From NCBI RefSeq assembly GCF_014842875.1, contig NZ_JACYXZ010000001.1, forward strand, positions 310,001 through 374,000: a stretch of 64,000 nt of DNA, read 5' to 3'. A program made the position numbers and the translations under genes. The first letter of the stretch is position 1. The number at the start of each line of letters is the position of its first letter. Below the pieces are notes generated by a model that had not been told where the DNA came from, made no database searches, and worked only from the letters and a program-made list of their open reading frames with translations. Source of the DNA: Nocardioides donggukensis (lineage in GTDB: Bacteria > Actinomycetota > Actinomycetes > Propionibacteriales > Nocardioidaceae). This document shows, piece by piece, positions 33,407-41,952 of this stretch.

Positions 33407-35587
33407 TCAGCGCCGCCGCCGCTGGCGCTCGACGAGCTGGTCCTGCAGGTGCACGTTGCCGTCGGTACGCCGCCACTCGCCGTCGGCGCCGAGCTCCCAC
33501 GCGGCCGCGTCGTCGGCGAACGCCAGGTCCAGCACCTCGACCACCGAGGCCACCAGGTCGTCGCCGGGCAGCCGCACCAGCACCTCCACCCGGCGATCGA
33601 GGTTGCGGTGCATGAGGTCCGCGGAGCCGATCCAGGCGACCGGCTGGCCGCCGTTGCCGAACCAGAAGATCCGGCTGTGCTCGAGGAAGCGACCCAGCAC
33701 CGAGCGCACCTCGATCGTCTCGGACAGTCCCGGCACCCCCGGCCGCAGGGCGCAGATGCCACGGACCAGCAGCTGCACGGGCACCCCCGCCTGCGAGGCG
33801 AGGTAGAGCGCATCGATGATCTTCTCGTCGACGATCGAGTTGGCCTTGAACCGGATCCGGGCCGGCCGGCCGGCCCGGTGGTGGGCGACCTCGGCGTGGA
33901 TCTGCTCGACGAGCCCGTCCCGCACCGAGTCCGGGGCGACCAGCAGCTCGTCGTACGAGGCGTTCCGGGAGAAGCCGGACAGGTTGTTGAACAGGTGCGC
34001 GACGTCCTCGCCGATGGCCGGGTCCGCCGTCAGCAGCCCGAAGTCCTCGTACATGCGTGCGGTCTTGGGGTTGTAGTTGCCGGTCCCGATGTGGGTGTAG
34101 CGGTGGATCCCGTCCGGCTCGTCGCGGACCACCATCGCCAGCTTGCAGTGCGTCTTCAGGCCGACCAGGCCGTAGACCACGTGGCAGCCCGCGTGCTCGA
34201 GCTTGCGGGCCCAGCGGATGTTGTTGGTCTCGTCGAAGCGGGCCTTGATCTCGACGATCACCAGCACCTGCTTGCCGGCCTCGGCGGCGTCGACCAGCGC
34301 GTCGATGATCGGCGAGTCGCCCGAGGTGCGGTAGAGGGTCTGCTTGATGGCCAGCACGTGCGGGTCGGCGGCGGCCTGCTCGAGGAACCGCTGGACCGAC
34401 GTGGCGAACGAGTCGTAGGGGTGGTGCAGGAGTACGTCGTGGCGCCGGGCGGCCTTGAACACGTCGACCGGGCTGGCGCTCTCCACCTCGGCGAGCTGGC
34501 TGTGCGTGGTGGGCACGAACGCGGGGTACTTCAGGTCCTCGCGGGGCAGGTCGGCGATGTCGTGCAGGCCGCGCAGGTCGAGCGGGCCGGGGAGCCGGAA
34601 CACCTCGGACCGGGAGATCCCCAGCTCGGAGACCAGCAGGTCGAGGACCCGGTCGTCGATCGACTCCTCGACCTCGAGCCGCACGGGCGGTCCGAACTTG
34701 CGACGCAGGAGCTCCTTCTCCAGTGCCGCGAGCAGGTTCTCGGCGTCGTCCTCCTCGACCTCGAGGTCCTCGTTGCGGGTCACCCGGAAGGTGTGGACCT
34801 GGAGGATCTCCATGCCGGGGAAGAGCCGCTTGAGGTGCTCCCCGATGACATCCTCCAACGGGACGAAGCGCTGGTTGCCGACCGAGACGAAGCGGTCGAA
34901 GATCGGCGGCACCTTGACCCGGGCGAACCGCTCCTTGCCGGTCTTGGGGTTGCGCACGAGCACCGCGATGTTGAGCGAGAGCCCGGAGATGTAGGGGAAC
35001 GGGTGGGCCGGGTCGACGGCGAGCGGGGTGAGCACCGGAAAGACCCGGTCCTTGAAGAGCCGCTTGCACTGCTTCTGCTCGTCCTTGTCCAGGTCGTCCC
35101 AGCGGACCAGCTGGATCCCCTGCGCGTCGAGCTGGGGCACCACCTGCTCGACGAACACGGCGGCGTGTGCCGACATCTGCTGGTCGGCGGCGTCCCAGAT
35201 CGAGTCCAGGACCTCGCGCGGCAGGTGCCCGGAGGCGGCCCGCACGGCCACGCCCGCCGCGATCCGTCGCTTCAGGCCGGCCACGCGCACCATGAAGAAC
35301 TCGTCGAGGTTGCTGGCGAAGATGGCCAGGAACCGGACCCGCTCGAGCAGGGGAAGGCCCGGGTCGGCGGCCAGCTCCAGCACCCGCTGGTTGAAGTGCA
35401 GCCAGGAGAGCTCGCGGTCCAGGAACCGGTCCGGGAAGCCGTCGAGGCCGGCGATCTCGTCCTCGCCGGGGACGTACGGCGGCTCGACGTCGAAGGTCTC
35501 GACGACGTGCAGCGAGGAGTCCACGGGGCCGTCGTCGAGGGAGCCCGTGGCGTGCGCGGGCAGGCTCTCCTGGCTGTCGTGACTCAT
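33407..35587 (-). CDS. ppk: Polyphosphate kinase 1
   Basis: 726-aa enzyme that reversibly polymerises the gamma-phosphate of ATP into polyphosphate. N-terminal, head and two C-terminal catalytic domains are present: [19 protein letters not shown] near residue 55, the autophosphorylated His in [31 protein letters not shown], and the second conserved His region [19 protein letters not shown]-box-like repeat immediately upstream suggests PhoP control, as known for Streptomyces ppk. The C-terminus ends in a basic RQRRRR tail. Confidence 0.96.
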   Translation of the reverse strand: MSHDSQESLPAHATGSLDDGPVDSSLHVVETFDVEPPYVPGEDEIAGLDGFPDRFLDRELSWLHFNQRVLELAADPGLPLLERVRFLAIFASNLDEFFMVRVAGLKRRIAAGVAVRAASGHLPREVLDSIWDAADQQMSAHAAVFVEQVVPQLDAQGIQLVRWDDLDKDEQKQCKRLFKDRVFPVLTPLAVDPAHPFPYISGLSLNIAVLVRNPKTGKERFARVKVPPIFDRFVSVGNQRFVPLEDVIGEHLKRLFPGMEILQVHTFRVTRNEDLEVEEDDAENLLAALEKELLRRKFGPPVRLEVEESIDDRVLDLLVSELGISRSEVFRLPGPLDLRGLHDIADLPREDLKYPAFVPTTHSQLAEVESASPVDVFKAARRHDVLLHHPYDSFATSVQRFLEQAAADPHVLAIKQTLYRTSGDSPIIDALVDAAEAGKQVLVIVEIKARFDETNNIRWARKLEHAGCHVVYGLVGLKTHCKLAMVVRDEPDGIHRYTHIGTGNYNPKTARMYEDFGLLTADPAIGEDVAHLFNNLSGFSRNASYDELLVAPDSVRDGLVEQIHAEVAHHRAGRPARIRFKANSIVDEKIIDALYLASQAGVPVQLLVRGICALRPGVPGLSETIEVRSVLGRFLEHSRIFWFGNGGQPVAWIGSADLMHRNLDRRVEVLVRLPGDDLVASVVEVLDLAFADDAAAWELGADGEWRRTDGNVHLQDQLVERQRRRR

Positions 35588-35609
35588 GTGTCCGAGTGTG
35601 GCACCGATC

Positions 35610-35627
35610 GGTGAACGGCGGGTGACG
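35610..35627 (-). promoter_or_regulatory. PHO-box-like repeat upstream of ppk
   Basis: On the plus strand GGTGAAC (35610-35616) and GGTGACG (35621-35627) are 11 bp apart, i.e. GTTCACC-type units on the minus strand, 23-40 bp before the ppk start. The second unit has two mismatches. Confidence 0.6.
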
Positions 35628-35643
35628 TGCGGTGGAGGGCCGG

Positions 35644-35658
35644 TAGGTTCCAGGCATG
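35644..35658 (+). promoter_or_regulatory. Leaderless promoter -10 of the hydrolase gene
   Basis: TAGGTT (35644-35649) followed by exactly 6 nt and then ATG at 35656; no Shine-Dalgarno. Confidence 0.45.
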
Positions 35659-36702
35659 CGCCCCCGACTCGCCGCCGTCCAGGCCCGGATCCAGGGCCGC
35701 ACCCTGGCCGGCCTGCTCTCCCTGCCGGACCCGGTCCTCCGTCGGCTGGCCGGGCCGCCGGTGGTCGTGGACGGCCAGACCCTCGACCCCGGGACCCAGC
35801 TGGTGCTGCGGCTGCAGCGGCTCCTGCGCGAGCCGGCCGCGGAGCAGCACCCGGTGGCGGAGGGCCGCGAGATCCTGGCCGCGCAGAGCCTGACGGTGGG
35901 CGGCCGGCACCCGGTGGGCGCGGTGCTCGACACCGTCCTGGCCGGGCTGCCGACCCGGGTCTACGTGCCCCGGGCGCTCCTGGCCTCGGCGTCCCGCCCG
36001 ACGCTGCTGTTCCTGCACGGCGGCGGCTTCATCTACGGCGGAGGGCACGCCACCCACGACGCCCCGTGCCGGTTCCTCGCCGAGCGCGCCGGGGTGCAGG
36101 TGGTCGCGGTCGACTACCGGCTGGCGCCCGAGGCGCCGTTCCCCGCGGCGTACGACGACTCGGTGGCGGCGTACCGGGAGCTGCTCTCGGACGCACGGAG
36201 CCACTGCGTCGACGTCGACCGGCTCGCGGTCGGCGGGGACTCCGCCGGCGGCAACCTGGCGACCGGCGTGGCCCTGGCGGCGGCGCGCGAGGGACTGCCG
36301 CTGGCACTCCAACTGCTGGTCTACCCGATGACCGACTGCACCGCCTCGTCGGTGAGCCGGCGGACCTTCGGTGAGGGGTTCTTCCTGACCACCGCGTTCA
36401 TGGACCTGGCGACCGAGAGCTACGTGCCGAGCGCCGACCTGCTCCGCGACCCGCGGCTCTCCCCGCTCTTCGCGGAGATCCCCGACGGGCTGGCTCCCGC
36501 GCACGTCGTCACCGCCGGCTTCGACCCGCTCCGCGACGAGGGGGAGGCCTACGCGTCGCGGCTGGAGGAGGCGGGCGTCGCGGTCGACAGCCGCCGGGAG
36601 CCGGGCCTGATCCACGGCTTCCTCAACTGGGTCGGGCTGCCGGGCCAGGCCCGGGACGCGGTCGGCCGGATCGCCGACCGGCTCGGCGCCGCCCTCCACT
36701 GA
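35656..36702 (+). CDS. Alpha/beta hydrolase of the hormone-sensitive-lipase family
   Basis: 348-aa esterase/lipase. The oxyanion motif HGGGFIYGG, nucleophile GDSAGGN, acid in [12 protein letters not shown] and catalytic His in GLIHGFLNW are all present, defining the HSL (group IV) family. The ~90 N-terminal residues form the cap. It is cytoplasmic, and the natural substrate is unknown. A paralogous family member is at 60420-61331. It is divergent from ppk; the leaderless-type start is supported by TAGGTT 6 nt upstream. Confidence 0.9.
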   Translation: MRPRLAAVQARIQGRTLAGLLSLPDPVLRRLAGPPVVVDGQTLDPGTQLVLRLQRLLREPAAEQHPVAEGREILAAQSLTVGGRHPVGAVLDTVLAGLPTRVYVPRALLASASRPTLLFLHGGGFIYGGGHATHDAPCRFLAERAGVQVVAVDYRLAPEAPFPAAYDDSVAAYRELLSDARSHCVDVDRLAVGGDSAGGNLATGVALAAAREGLPLALQLLVYPMTDCTASSVSRRTFGEGFFLTTAFMDLATESYVPSADLLRDPRLSPLFAEIPDGLAPAHVVTAGFDPLRDEGEAYASRLEEAGVAVDSRREPGLIHGFLNWVGLPGQARDAVGRIADRLGAALH

Positions 36703-36756
36703 CCCGCGCCACCCGACCCGGGTGCCCGGCCCGCGCCACCCGACCCGGGTGCCCGG
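36703..36756. repeat. 27-bp perfect tandem duplication in an intergenic gap
   Basis: Two exact 27-bp copies (36703-36729 and 36730-36756) start right after the hydrolase stop. Each contains the hairpin CACCCG-ACC-CGGGTG, so the array may act as a double terminator between convergent genes. Confidence 0.85.
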
Positions 36757-36778
36757 CCGGGGCCGGCCGCTACGGGCG

Positions 36779-37660
36779 CTACGGGCGCAGGTACTGGACG
36801 TGGGTGTCGGCCGGGGCGTGGCTGAAGCCGAGCCGTTCGTAGACGGCCCGCGCCGGCCGGTTGTCCGACTCCACGTAGAGGATCACCTCGCCCGACGGGT
36901 CCCCTCCGGCGTCGTCGTGCTCGGACCCGGACAGGTGCCCGTGCAGGTGGTGCAGCCCGGCCAGGGTAAGGGTCCGGCCCAGGCCCTGCCCCTGGGCGTC
37001 GGGCGCGATCGCGACGACGTACACCTCGCCGGTCCGCTCGTCGTGCCGCTTGGTCCAGTGGAAGCCGAGCAGCCGGCCGGTCGGGTCCTCGGCGAGCAGC
37101 AGCCCCTCCGGGTCGAACCACGGCTCGGCCATCCGCTCGGCCAGCCCCGCCTCGTCGAGGGCGCCCTGCTCGGGGTGGTCGGCGAACGCCGCCGCGTTCA
37201 CCCGCAGCAGCTCCGGCTCGTCGCCGGCGCGGAAGCCGCGGACGGTCGGCTCGGACGGGGTCTGCGGCAGCGGCTCGGAGGCCGGGCGCCGCATCACCCA
37301 TAGCTCGCGGGCCCGGCGCAGCCCGTGCCGGCCGGCCAGCGCGTACGCCGCGGGGTGGTCGCCGTGCGACCAGGCCCGCACCGCGTCCCCGGCGGCAGCG
37401 GCGGCCAGCGCCGAGCCGAGACCCCGGCCGCGTGCCGTCGGTGCGACCGCGAGCTCCAGCGAGCCGTCGTGCAGCAGGGCGAACCCGTCGTCGGCGAGCC
37501 AGAGCCGGGCCCCGGCCAGGCCGTGGTGACGCAGTCTCAGGGCGGCGGCCTCGTCGAGCGGGTCGTGGCCGTCGGCGGTGCGCGACTCGGCGCGGATCCG
37601 CTCGAGTGCGGCCGCCGTCGCGGGGTCCCAGTCGGTCGGGGCGAGCTCGCTGACGTCCAT
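36779..37660 (-). CDS. mshD: Mycothiol synthase
   Basis: 293 aa with tandem GNAT domains. The enzyme acetylates Cys-GlcN-Ins to complete mycothiol, the actinobacterial thiol buffer. The C-terminal active GNAT has the acetyl-CoA loop VAIAPDAQGQGLGRTLTLAG and ESDNRPARAVYERLGFSH; the N-terminal GNAT has VAPTARGRGLGSAL. It lies downstream of glnR on the same strand, a neighbourhood conserved in Streptomyces. The ATG at 37660 starts the conserved region. Confidence 0.92.
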   Translation of the reverse strand: MDVSELAPTDWDPATAAALERIRAESRTADGHDPLDEAAALRLRHHGLAGARLWLADDGFALLHDGSLELAVAPTARGRGLGSALAAAAAGDAVRAWSHGDHPAAYALAGRHGLRRARELWVMRRPASEPLPQTPSEPTVRGFRAGDEPELLRVNAAAFADHPEQGALDEAGLAERMAEPWFDPEGLLLAEDPTGRLLGFHWTKRHDERTGEVYVVAIAPDAQGQGLGRTLTLAGLHHLHGHLSGSEHDDAGGDPSGEVILYVESDNRPARAVYERLGFSHAPADTHVQYLRP

Positions 37661-37710
37661 GGCGCCATGGTCGCGCACCCCGTCGGGCCCCGGGAACACG
37701 GTCGGGTCCC

Positions 37711-37764
37711 AGGCTCTACGGATGGCAGGTTCGCGGGCCGGAGAACCTGCGCTGCGTAGAGCCT
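37711..37764 (-). terminator. Long imperfect hairpin between glnR and mshD
   Basis: 22-bp arms (37711-37732 and 37743-37764) with 19 matched positions. The outer AGGCTCTACG/CGTAGAGCCT and inner AGGTTC/GAACCT blocks are perfect. It is 60 bp after the glnR stop and 50 bp before the mshD start, so it probably separates the two transcripts. Confidence 0.65.
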
Positions 37765-37824
37765 CGCGGCCGAGTGGTGGCGGAGGGGGTTCCGTGGGTG
37801 GGGAAGGAGACGGGGCGCCGGTGG

Positions 37825-38547
37825 TCAGGCGTCCTCGGTCCGTTCGGAGGGCTGCTCGCCCTTGCGCTGCGGGGGCAGCACGAACCGGTAGCCGACGTTG
37901 CGCACGGTGCCGATCAGCGTCTCGTGCTCGGGCCCGAGCTTGGCCCGCAGCCGGCGGACGTGGACGTCCACCGTGCGGGTGCCCCCGTAGTAGTCGTAGC
38001 CCCACACCTCCTGGAGGAGCTGCTGGCGGGAGAACACCCGGCCCGGGTGCTGGGCCAGGAACTTGAGCAGCTCGAACTCCTTGAACGTCAGGTCGAGGGC
38101 GCGCTTGCCGAGCCGGGCCGTGTAGGTGACCTCGTCCACGGTCACCTCGCCGCTGCGGATGACGTGCGCCTCGGGATCCTGCTGGTCCCGGTGGGCGGCC
38201 AGCCGGCCGAGGAGGAGCCGGATCCGCGCGTCGATCTCGGCCGGGCCGCTGGTGCTGAGCAGCACGTCGTCCATCCCCCAGTCGACGGAGACGACCGAGA
38301 GGCCGCCCTCGGTGACCACCAGCACCACGGGCACGTCCGAGCCGGTGGTCCGGATCAGCCGGCACAGGTCACGGGCCCGGGCCAGCTCCTGGCGGCCGTC
38401 CACGAGCACCAGGTCGTTGTCGGGCGCCTCGAGCAGCGCGCTGCCCTCGGCCGGGAGGATCTTCACGGTGTGGTTGAGCAGCGCCAGACCGGGGAGCACC
38501 TCGACGGAGGACTGGAGGGCACTGGTGAGCAGCAGCAGGGTGCTCAT
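37825..38547 (-). CDS. glnR: GlnR-type global nitrogen regulator (OmpR family, orphan)
   Basis: 240 aa. The receiver-like domain starts [20 protein letters not shown], and the OmpR winged-helix C-terminus has [20 protein letters not shown] and [20 protein letters not shown]. Both closely resemble Streptomyces GlnR, which controls glutamine synthetase and ammonium transport. No cognate kinase is present, as expected for this orphan regulator. The ATG at 38547 has GGGAGGAG upstream. Proximity to pst and ppk puts nitrogen and phosphate control side by side. Confidence 0.94.
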   Translation of the reverse strand: MSTLLLLTSALQSSVEVLPGLALLNHTVKILPAEGSALLEAPDNDLVLVDGRQELARARDLCRLIRTTGSDVPVVLVVTEGGLSVVSVDWGMDDVLLSTSGPAEIDARIRLLLGRLAAHRDQQDPEAHVIRSGEVTVDEVTYTARLGKRALDLTFKEFELLKFLAQHPGRVFSRQQLLQEVWGYDYYGGTRTVDVHVRRLRAKLGPEHETLIGTVRNVGYRFVLPPQRKGEQPSERTEDA

Positions 38548-38600
38548 GCAGTCTCCTCCCGGGAGCGACACGCTTGCGTGGATGAGCAAGGATATCGGGC

Positions 38601-38903
38601 ATGAGCGCCGACTCCCCGACGATCGCACAGGGCGAGACGCACGTCCTGGTGCGCTACTGGGCCGGGGCCCGGGCCGCTGCCGGCGTCGCGGAGGACCGGT
38701 TGCCGGTCACGGGTCCGGTCTCCCTGGCCGACGTGCGGACCCTGGCCGTGGCCGCCCGGGACGGCTCCGAGCGGCTGGCCGCGGTGCTGGCGACCTGCTC
38801 GGCGCTGGTGGGGGATGCCCCGGCCGGTCGTCGCGACCCGGCCGACGTCGTGGTCGTGCCCGGGCAGACCGTGGAGTTCCTACCGCCGTTCGCCGGCGGT
38901 TGA
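38601..38903 (+). CDS. MoaD/ThiS-family sulfur-carrier-like protein
   Basis: 100-aa beta-grasp protein with the terminal Gly-Gly (PPFAGG) that is adenylated and thiocarboxylated in MoaD and ThiS. Length and the [17 protein letters not shown] ending fit the family. It is divergent from glnR and 7 bp before the thioredoxin-like gene. No MoaE, ThiG or MoeB gene is adjacent, so the sulfur acceptor is unknown. Confidence 0.85.
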   Translation: MSADSPTIAQGETHVLVRYWAGARAAAGVAEDRLPVTGPVSLADVRTLAVAARDGSERLAAVLATCSALVGDAPAGRRDPADVVVVPGQTVEFLPPFAGG

Positions 38904-38910
38904 TCCCCCG

Positions 38911-39360
38911 ATGAGCACCGGAGCGTGGGTCCTGGTGGCGGCGGTGGTCGCCGCCCTGCTGTTCGGCCTCTATCGCGCGTACGCCGACGGCCGGTTCCGC
39001 GGCACGCACGAGGTCCGCGGCGGACCGCCCGACGACACGCACGAGCCCAGCGTCCTGGCCGGGGCCGACCTCGACCACGAGCTGGGGGAGCGGGCCACCC
39101 TGCTCCAGTTCTCCAGTGCCTTCTGCGCCCCGTGCCGGGCCACCCGTCGGATCCTGGCCGACGTGGCCGGCGTCGTCCCCGGGGTGGAGCACGTCGAGAT
39201 CGACGCCGAGCACCACCTCGACCTCGTCCGCCGGCTCGGTATCACCCGGACGCCGACGACGCTGGTGCTCGACGAGCGCGGTCGCGAGGTGACCCGGGCC
39301 ACGGGAGCGCCGGAGAAGCAGCAGGTGCTGGGCGCGCTGGCCGGCCTGCTGGCGGACTGA
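38911..39360 (+). CDS. Membrane-anchored thioredoxin-like protein
   Basis: 149 aa. An N-terminal transmembrane helix (WVLVAAVVAALLFGLY) precedes a thioredoxin fold with the redox motif FCAPC and the cis-Pro region TRTPTTLVLDE. Topology would place the redox domain at one face of the membrane. It follows the MoaD-like gene and precedes the Cys-attenuation leader and sulfurtransferase genes, suggesting a thiol/sulfur-trafficking role. Confidence 0.85.
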   Translation: MSTGAWVLVAAVVAALLFGLYRAYADGRFRGTHEVRGGPPDDTHEPSVLAGADLDHELGERATLLQFSSAFCAPCRATRRILADVAGVVPGVEHVEIDAEHHLDLVRRLGITRTPTTLVLDERGREVTRATGAPEKQQVLGALAGLLAD

Positions 39361-39426
39361 TTCCACATCATGGACAAGTCGTCCACGATTCGGACATTCG
39401 GTTCGTGCCGCACCCGGGTGCCCGCC

Positions 39427-39441
39427 TAGTCTGGGTCCATG
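39427..39441 (+). promoter_or_regulatory. Leaderless promoter -10 of the Cys leader peptide
   Basis: TAGTCT (39427-39432), exactly 6 nt, then ATG at 39439; no ribosome binding site. Confidence 0.55.
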
Positions 39442-39516
39442 ACCTCGACGATGCTGACGAAGCGGCGCGCAGTGGACCACTGCCGCGTCCGCTCCGCGCT
39501 CTGTCGAATGTCCTGA
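39439..39516 (+). CDS. Ms5788A-type Cys-containing leader peptide
   Basis: 25-aa peptide MTSTMLTKRRAVDHCRVRSALCRMS. The LTKRRAVD-x-CRV-x-x-x-LCR pattern matches the actinobacterial Ms5788A-family leader peptides. In mycobacteria such leaderless ORFs with Cys codons act as cysteine-responsive attenuators of downstream sulfur genes. Two Cys codons (TGC and TGT) are present. The ORF directly precedes a hairpin-rich leader and the DUF4395-sulfurtransferase-DUF1416 genes. Confidence 0.85.
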   Translation: MTSTMLTKRRAVDHCRVRSALCRMS

Positions 39517-39517
39517 C

Positions 39518-39594
39518 GGACCCTCGTCCCCGCATGCCCGGAGCCGGCTGAGCCGCTCCGCGCGCCCCCGTCCCGGGGAGTGCCGACGAGGTCC
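39518..39594 (+). promoter_or_regulatory. Attenuator-like leader structure
   Basis: Immediately after the leader peptide stop, GGAC(C)CTCGTC (39518-39528) can pair with GACGAGGTCC (39585-39594). The pairing encloses two local hairpins: CGGAGC/GCTCCG with an inner GGC/GCC (39539-39560) and CCCCG/CGGGG (39564-39577). Ribosome stalling at the Cys codons could change this folding. Pairing is by eye. Confidence 0.5.
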
Positions 39595-39661
39595 CGCGTC
39601 CCGGTCAACGCGCCGGAGACGCCTGCCCCCACCGGCCACCCGACAGGACTGAGCATTTCCC

Positions 39662-40108
39662 GTGAACCCCACCATCGATCCCCGCGGCCAGCAGTTCGCA
39701 GCCGCCATCACCGTGGTCGTCCTCGCCGCGGTGCTCCTCACCGCTCCCGGCCCGCTCGGGCTGGGGCTGCTGACCGCGCAGGTGCTGCTGTTCGCGGTCG
39801 GCGCCGGCCTCGGCGTCCGGTCCACGCCGCACGCCTGGGTCTACGCCTCCCTGATCCGGCCGCGACTGGGGCCCCCGGCCGAGCTCGAGGACGAGCGCCC
39901 GCCGCGCTTCGCCCAGGGCGTCGGGCTCGCCTTCGCGGGGGTCGGCCTGGTCGGCTACCTCGCCGGCGCCCCGGTCGTCGGAGCGGTGGCGGTGGGCCTC
40001 GCCCTCGCTGCCGCCCTGCTCAACGCCGCCTTCGGCCTGTGCCTGGGCTGCGAGGCCTACCTGGCACTGCGCCGGCTGACCCAGCCGGCCCGACCGGTGC
40101 TCGGCTGA
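39662..40108 (+). CDS. DUF4395 membrane protein
   Basis: 148-aa polytopic protein with about four hydrophobic helices and the DUF4395 signature FGLCLGCEAYL near the C-terminus, where two cysteines flank a Gly. DUF4395 genes usually sit beside thioredoxins and sulfurtransferases, as here. The GTG start is 145 bp after the Cys leader peptide, so it is probably the first gene controlled by attenuation. Function unknown. Confidence 0.85.
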   Translation: MNPTIDPRGQQFAAAITVVVLAAVLLTAPGPLGLGLLTAQVLLFAVGAGLGVRSTPHAWVYASLIRPRLGPPAELEDERPPRFAQGVGLAFAGVGLVGYLAGAPVVGAVAVGLALAAALLNAAFGLCLGCEAYLALRRLTQPARPVLG

Positions 40109-40110
40109 GC

Positions 40111-40158
40111 CTGGGCCGAGTCCTGGGCCGAGTCTTGGGCTGAGTCCTGGGCTGAGCG
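40111..40158 (+). repeat. 12-bp tandem repeat (four copies)
   Basis: CTGGGCCGAGTC twice, then TTGGGCTGAGTC and CTGGGCTGAGCG, beginning 2 bp after the DUF4395 stop. It fills half of the gap before the sulfurtransferase gene. Confidence 0.85.
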
Positions 40159-40211
40159 ACTCGGCCGGATCCCCACCTTCCGCACATCCCCTTCCCGAAA
40201 GAGAGACAGAC

Positions 40212-41060
40212 ATGAGCCGCGAGAACACGCTCGTCACCGCCCAGTGGGTGGAGGACAACCTCGACAACGACCAGATCGTCCTGGTCGAGGTCGACGAGGA
40301 CACCACGTCGTACGACAAGGGCCACATCCGTGGCGCGATCAAGCTCGACTGGACCACGGACCTGCAGGACCAGGTGCGCCGGGACTTCGTGAACAAGCAG
40401 CAGTTCGAGGCGCTGCTCTCCGAGCGTGGCGTCGGCAACGACCACACCGTCGTCCTCTACGGCGGCAACAACAACTGGTTCGCCGCCTACGCCTACTGGT
40501 ACTTCAAGCTCTACGGGCACCAGGACGTCAAGCTCCTCGACGGCGGCCGCAAGAAGTGGGAGCTCGACAGCCGCGAGCTCACCGACGCGCCGACCGAGCG
40601 CGAGCAGACCTCCTACACCGCCCAGGAGCAGGACCACACGATCCGCGCGTTCCGCGACGAGGTCGTGGCCGCGATCGGCACGCAGAACCTGGTCGACGTG
40701 CGCAGCCCCGACGAGTACGCCGGCCGGCTGCTCGCGCCGGCCCACCTCCCGCAGGAGCAGGCGCAGCGCGCCGGGCACATCCCGACCGCGGCCAGCGTCC
40801 CGTGGAGCAAGGCGGCCAACGACGACGGCACCTTCCGCTCCGACGACGAGCTGAGGAAGATCTACACCGAGGCCGGTGTCGACTGGGACAAGGACACCAT
40901 CGCCTACTGCCGGATCGGGGAGCGCTCGAGCCACACCTGGTTCGTGCTCAAGGAGATCCTCGGCCAGGACAACGTGAAGAACTACGACGGCTCGTGGACC
41001 GAGTACGGCTCCCTGGTCGGCGTCCCCGTGGCCCTCGGCGACGAGCGGGGCGAGGCCTGA
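40212..41060 (+). CDS. Thiosulfate sulfurtransferase (rhodanese)
   Basis: 282 aa with tandem rhodanese domains. The inactive N-terminal domain begins near VLVEVDEDTTSYDKGHI; the catalytic C-terminal domain has the persulfide Cys in AYCRIGERSSHTW and the substrate loop LVDVRSPDEYAGR. It moves sulfane sulfur from thiosulfate to cyanide or thiol acceptors. The stop overlaps the DUF1416 start (TGATG), the conserved actinobacterial pairing. Confidence 0.93.
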   Translation: MSRENTLVTAQWVEDNLDNDQIVLVEVDEDTTSYDKGHIRGAIKLDWTTDLQDQVRRDFVNKQQFEALLSERGVGNDHTVVLYGGNNNWFAAYAYWYFKLYGHQDVKLLDGGRKKWELDSRELTDAPTEREQTSYTAQEQDHTIRAFRDEVVAAIGTQNLVDVRSPDEYAGRLLAPAHLPQEQAQRAGHIPTAASVPWSKAANDDGTFRSDDELRKIYTEAGVDWDKDTIAYCRIGERSSHTWFVLKEILGQDNVKNYDGSWTEYGSLVGVPVALGDERGEA

Positions 41061-41356
41061 TGTGCGGCGCGGTCGAGGGCGGACTCTCGCTCGAGGGCGT
41101 CAACGTCGCCAAGGAGGCGGTCGTGCAGGGGCAGGTGACGCGCGGCGGTGAGCCGGTGCCGAACGCCTACGTGCGGCTGCTGGACCGCACCGGCGAGTTC
41201 ACCGCCGAGGTGCCCACCTCCCCGGAGGGGCACTTCCGGTTCTTCGCCGGCGAGGGCGAGTGGACCCTGCGCACGCTGGCCCCGAAGGCCGACCCGGTCG
41301 ACCGCTCCGTCGTGGCGACGGTCGGCTCCGTGGCCGAGGTGACGATCAGCCTCTGA
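41060..41356 (+). CDS. DUF1416 family protein
   Basis: 98 aa. It starts MCGAVEGG, then a transthyretin/CNA-B-like beta-sandwich with VVQGQVTRGGEPVPNAYVRL and TAEVPTSPEGHFRFFA. It matches the DUF1416 proteins always found next to actinobacterial thiosulfate sulfurtransferases. Translationally coupled by a one-base overlap. The invariant N-terminal Cys may receive sulfur (inference). Confidence 0.9.
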   Translation: MCGAVEGGLSLEGVNVAKEAVVQGQVTRGGEPVPNAYVRLLDRTGEFTAEVPTSPEGHFRFFAGEGEWTLRTLAPKADPVDRSVVATVGSVAEVTISL

Positions 41357-41408
41357 GTCGCATGGTCGCGGTCCCGGTCGCTCCCAGCGGCCGGGACCGC
41401 GACCGTCC

Positions 41409-41464
41409 CCGCCGACCCGTCGCTTGTGTCGGCTCCCGGACCGCCGACCCGTCGCTCGTGTCGG
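41409..41464. repeat. 24-bp direct repeat between convergent genes
   Basis: Two copies (41409-41432 and 41441-41464) with one mismatch and an 8-bp spacer, ending exactly at the dtd stop codon. It may mark a small duplication. Confidence 0.75.
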
Positions 41465-41893
41465 TCACGGCGAGTCGAGCACGAGCGTGACCGGCCCGTC
41501 GTTGAGCTGGTCCACGGCCATGTCGGCGCCGAAGACCCCCCGCTCGACCCGCGCCCCGAGCCGCTCGAGCTCGGCGCAGACGGCGTCGTAGAGCGGCTCG
41601 GAGACCGGGCCGGGCGCGGCCGCCTGCCAGGTCGGGCGCCGACCCTTGCGCCCCTCGCCGTACACCGTGAACTGGCTGACGACCAGCACCGGCGCGCCCA
41701 CCTCGGAGGCCGAGCGCTCCCCGTCCAGCAGTCGCAGCTCCCAGATCTTGCGGGCCGTCCAGGCCGCGTCGGCGGGGCGGTCGTCGTGGGTGACGCCCAG
41801 GTAGACGACCAGCCCCGGTTCGTCGAAGGAGCCGACAACTTCACCGGCGACGACGACCTGGGCGCGGAGAACCCGCTGGATCACTGCGCGCAT
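41465..41893 (-). CDS. dtd: D-aminoacyl-tRNA deacylase
   Basis: 142-aa proofreading enzyme that hydrolyses D-amino acids (and glycine from tRNA-Ala) from tRNA. Catalytic motifs SQFTVYG and [12 protein letters not shown], the cis Gly-Pro that excludes L-amino acids, are intact. It starts MRAVIQRV as usual. Confidence 0.95.
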   Translation of the reverse strand: MRAVIQRVLRAQVVVAGEVVGSFDEPGLVVYLGVTHDDRPADAAWTARKIWELRLLDGERSASEVGAPVLVVSQFTVYGEGRKGRRPTWQAAAPGPVSEPLYDAVCAELERLGARVERGVFGADMAVDQLNDGPVTLVLDSP

Positions 41894-41952
41894 GCGAAAG
41901 AATCTCCTGTCCTGACTGGCTGGGCCTGTCGGCAGTCTGGCACGATGCCGCC

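Noticed and set aside
32122..33615. 497-aa plus-strand frame overlapping the 353-aa exported protein
   Set aside because: Arg/Gly/Pro-rich translation without signal or domain; the 32291-33352 frame has a ribosome binding site, a membrane helix and balanced composition.
40244..41059. Upstream extension of DUF1416 through the sulfurtransferase region
   Set aside because: That frame overlaps the rhodanese gene and translates to Arg-rich low-complexity sequence; ATG 41060 begins the conserved MCGA motif.
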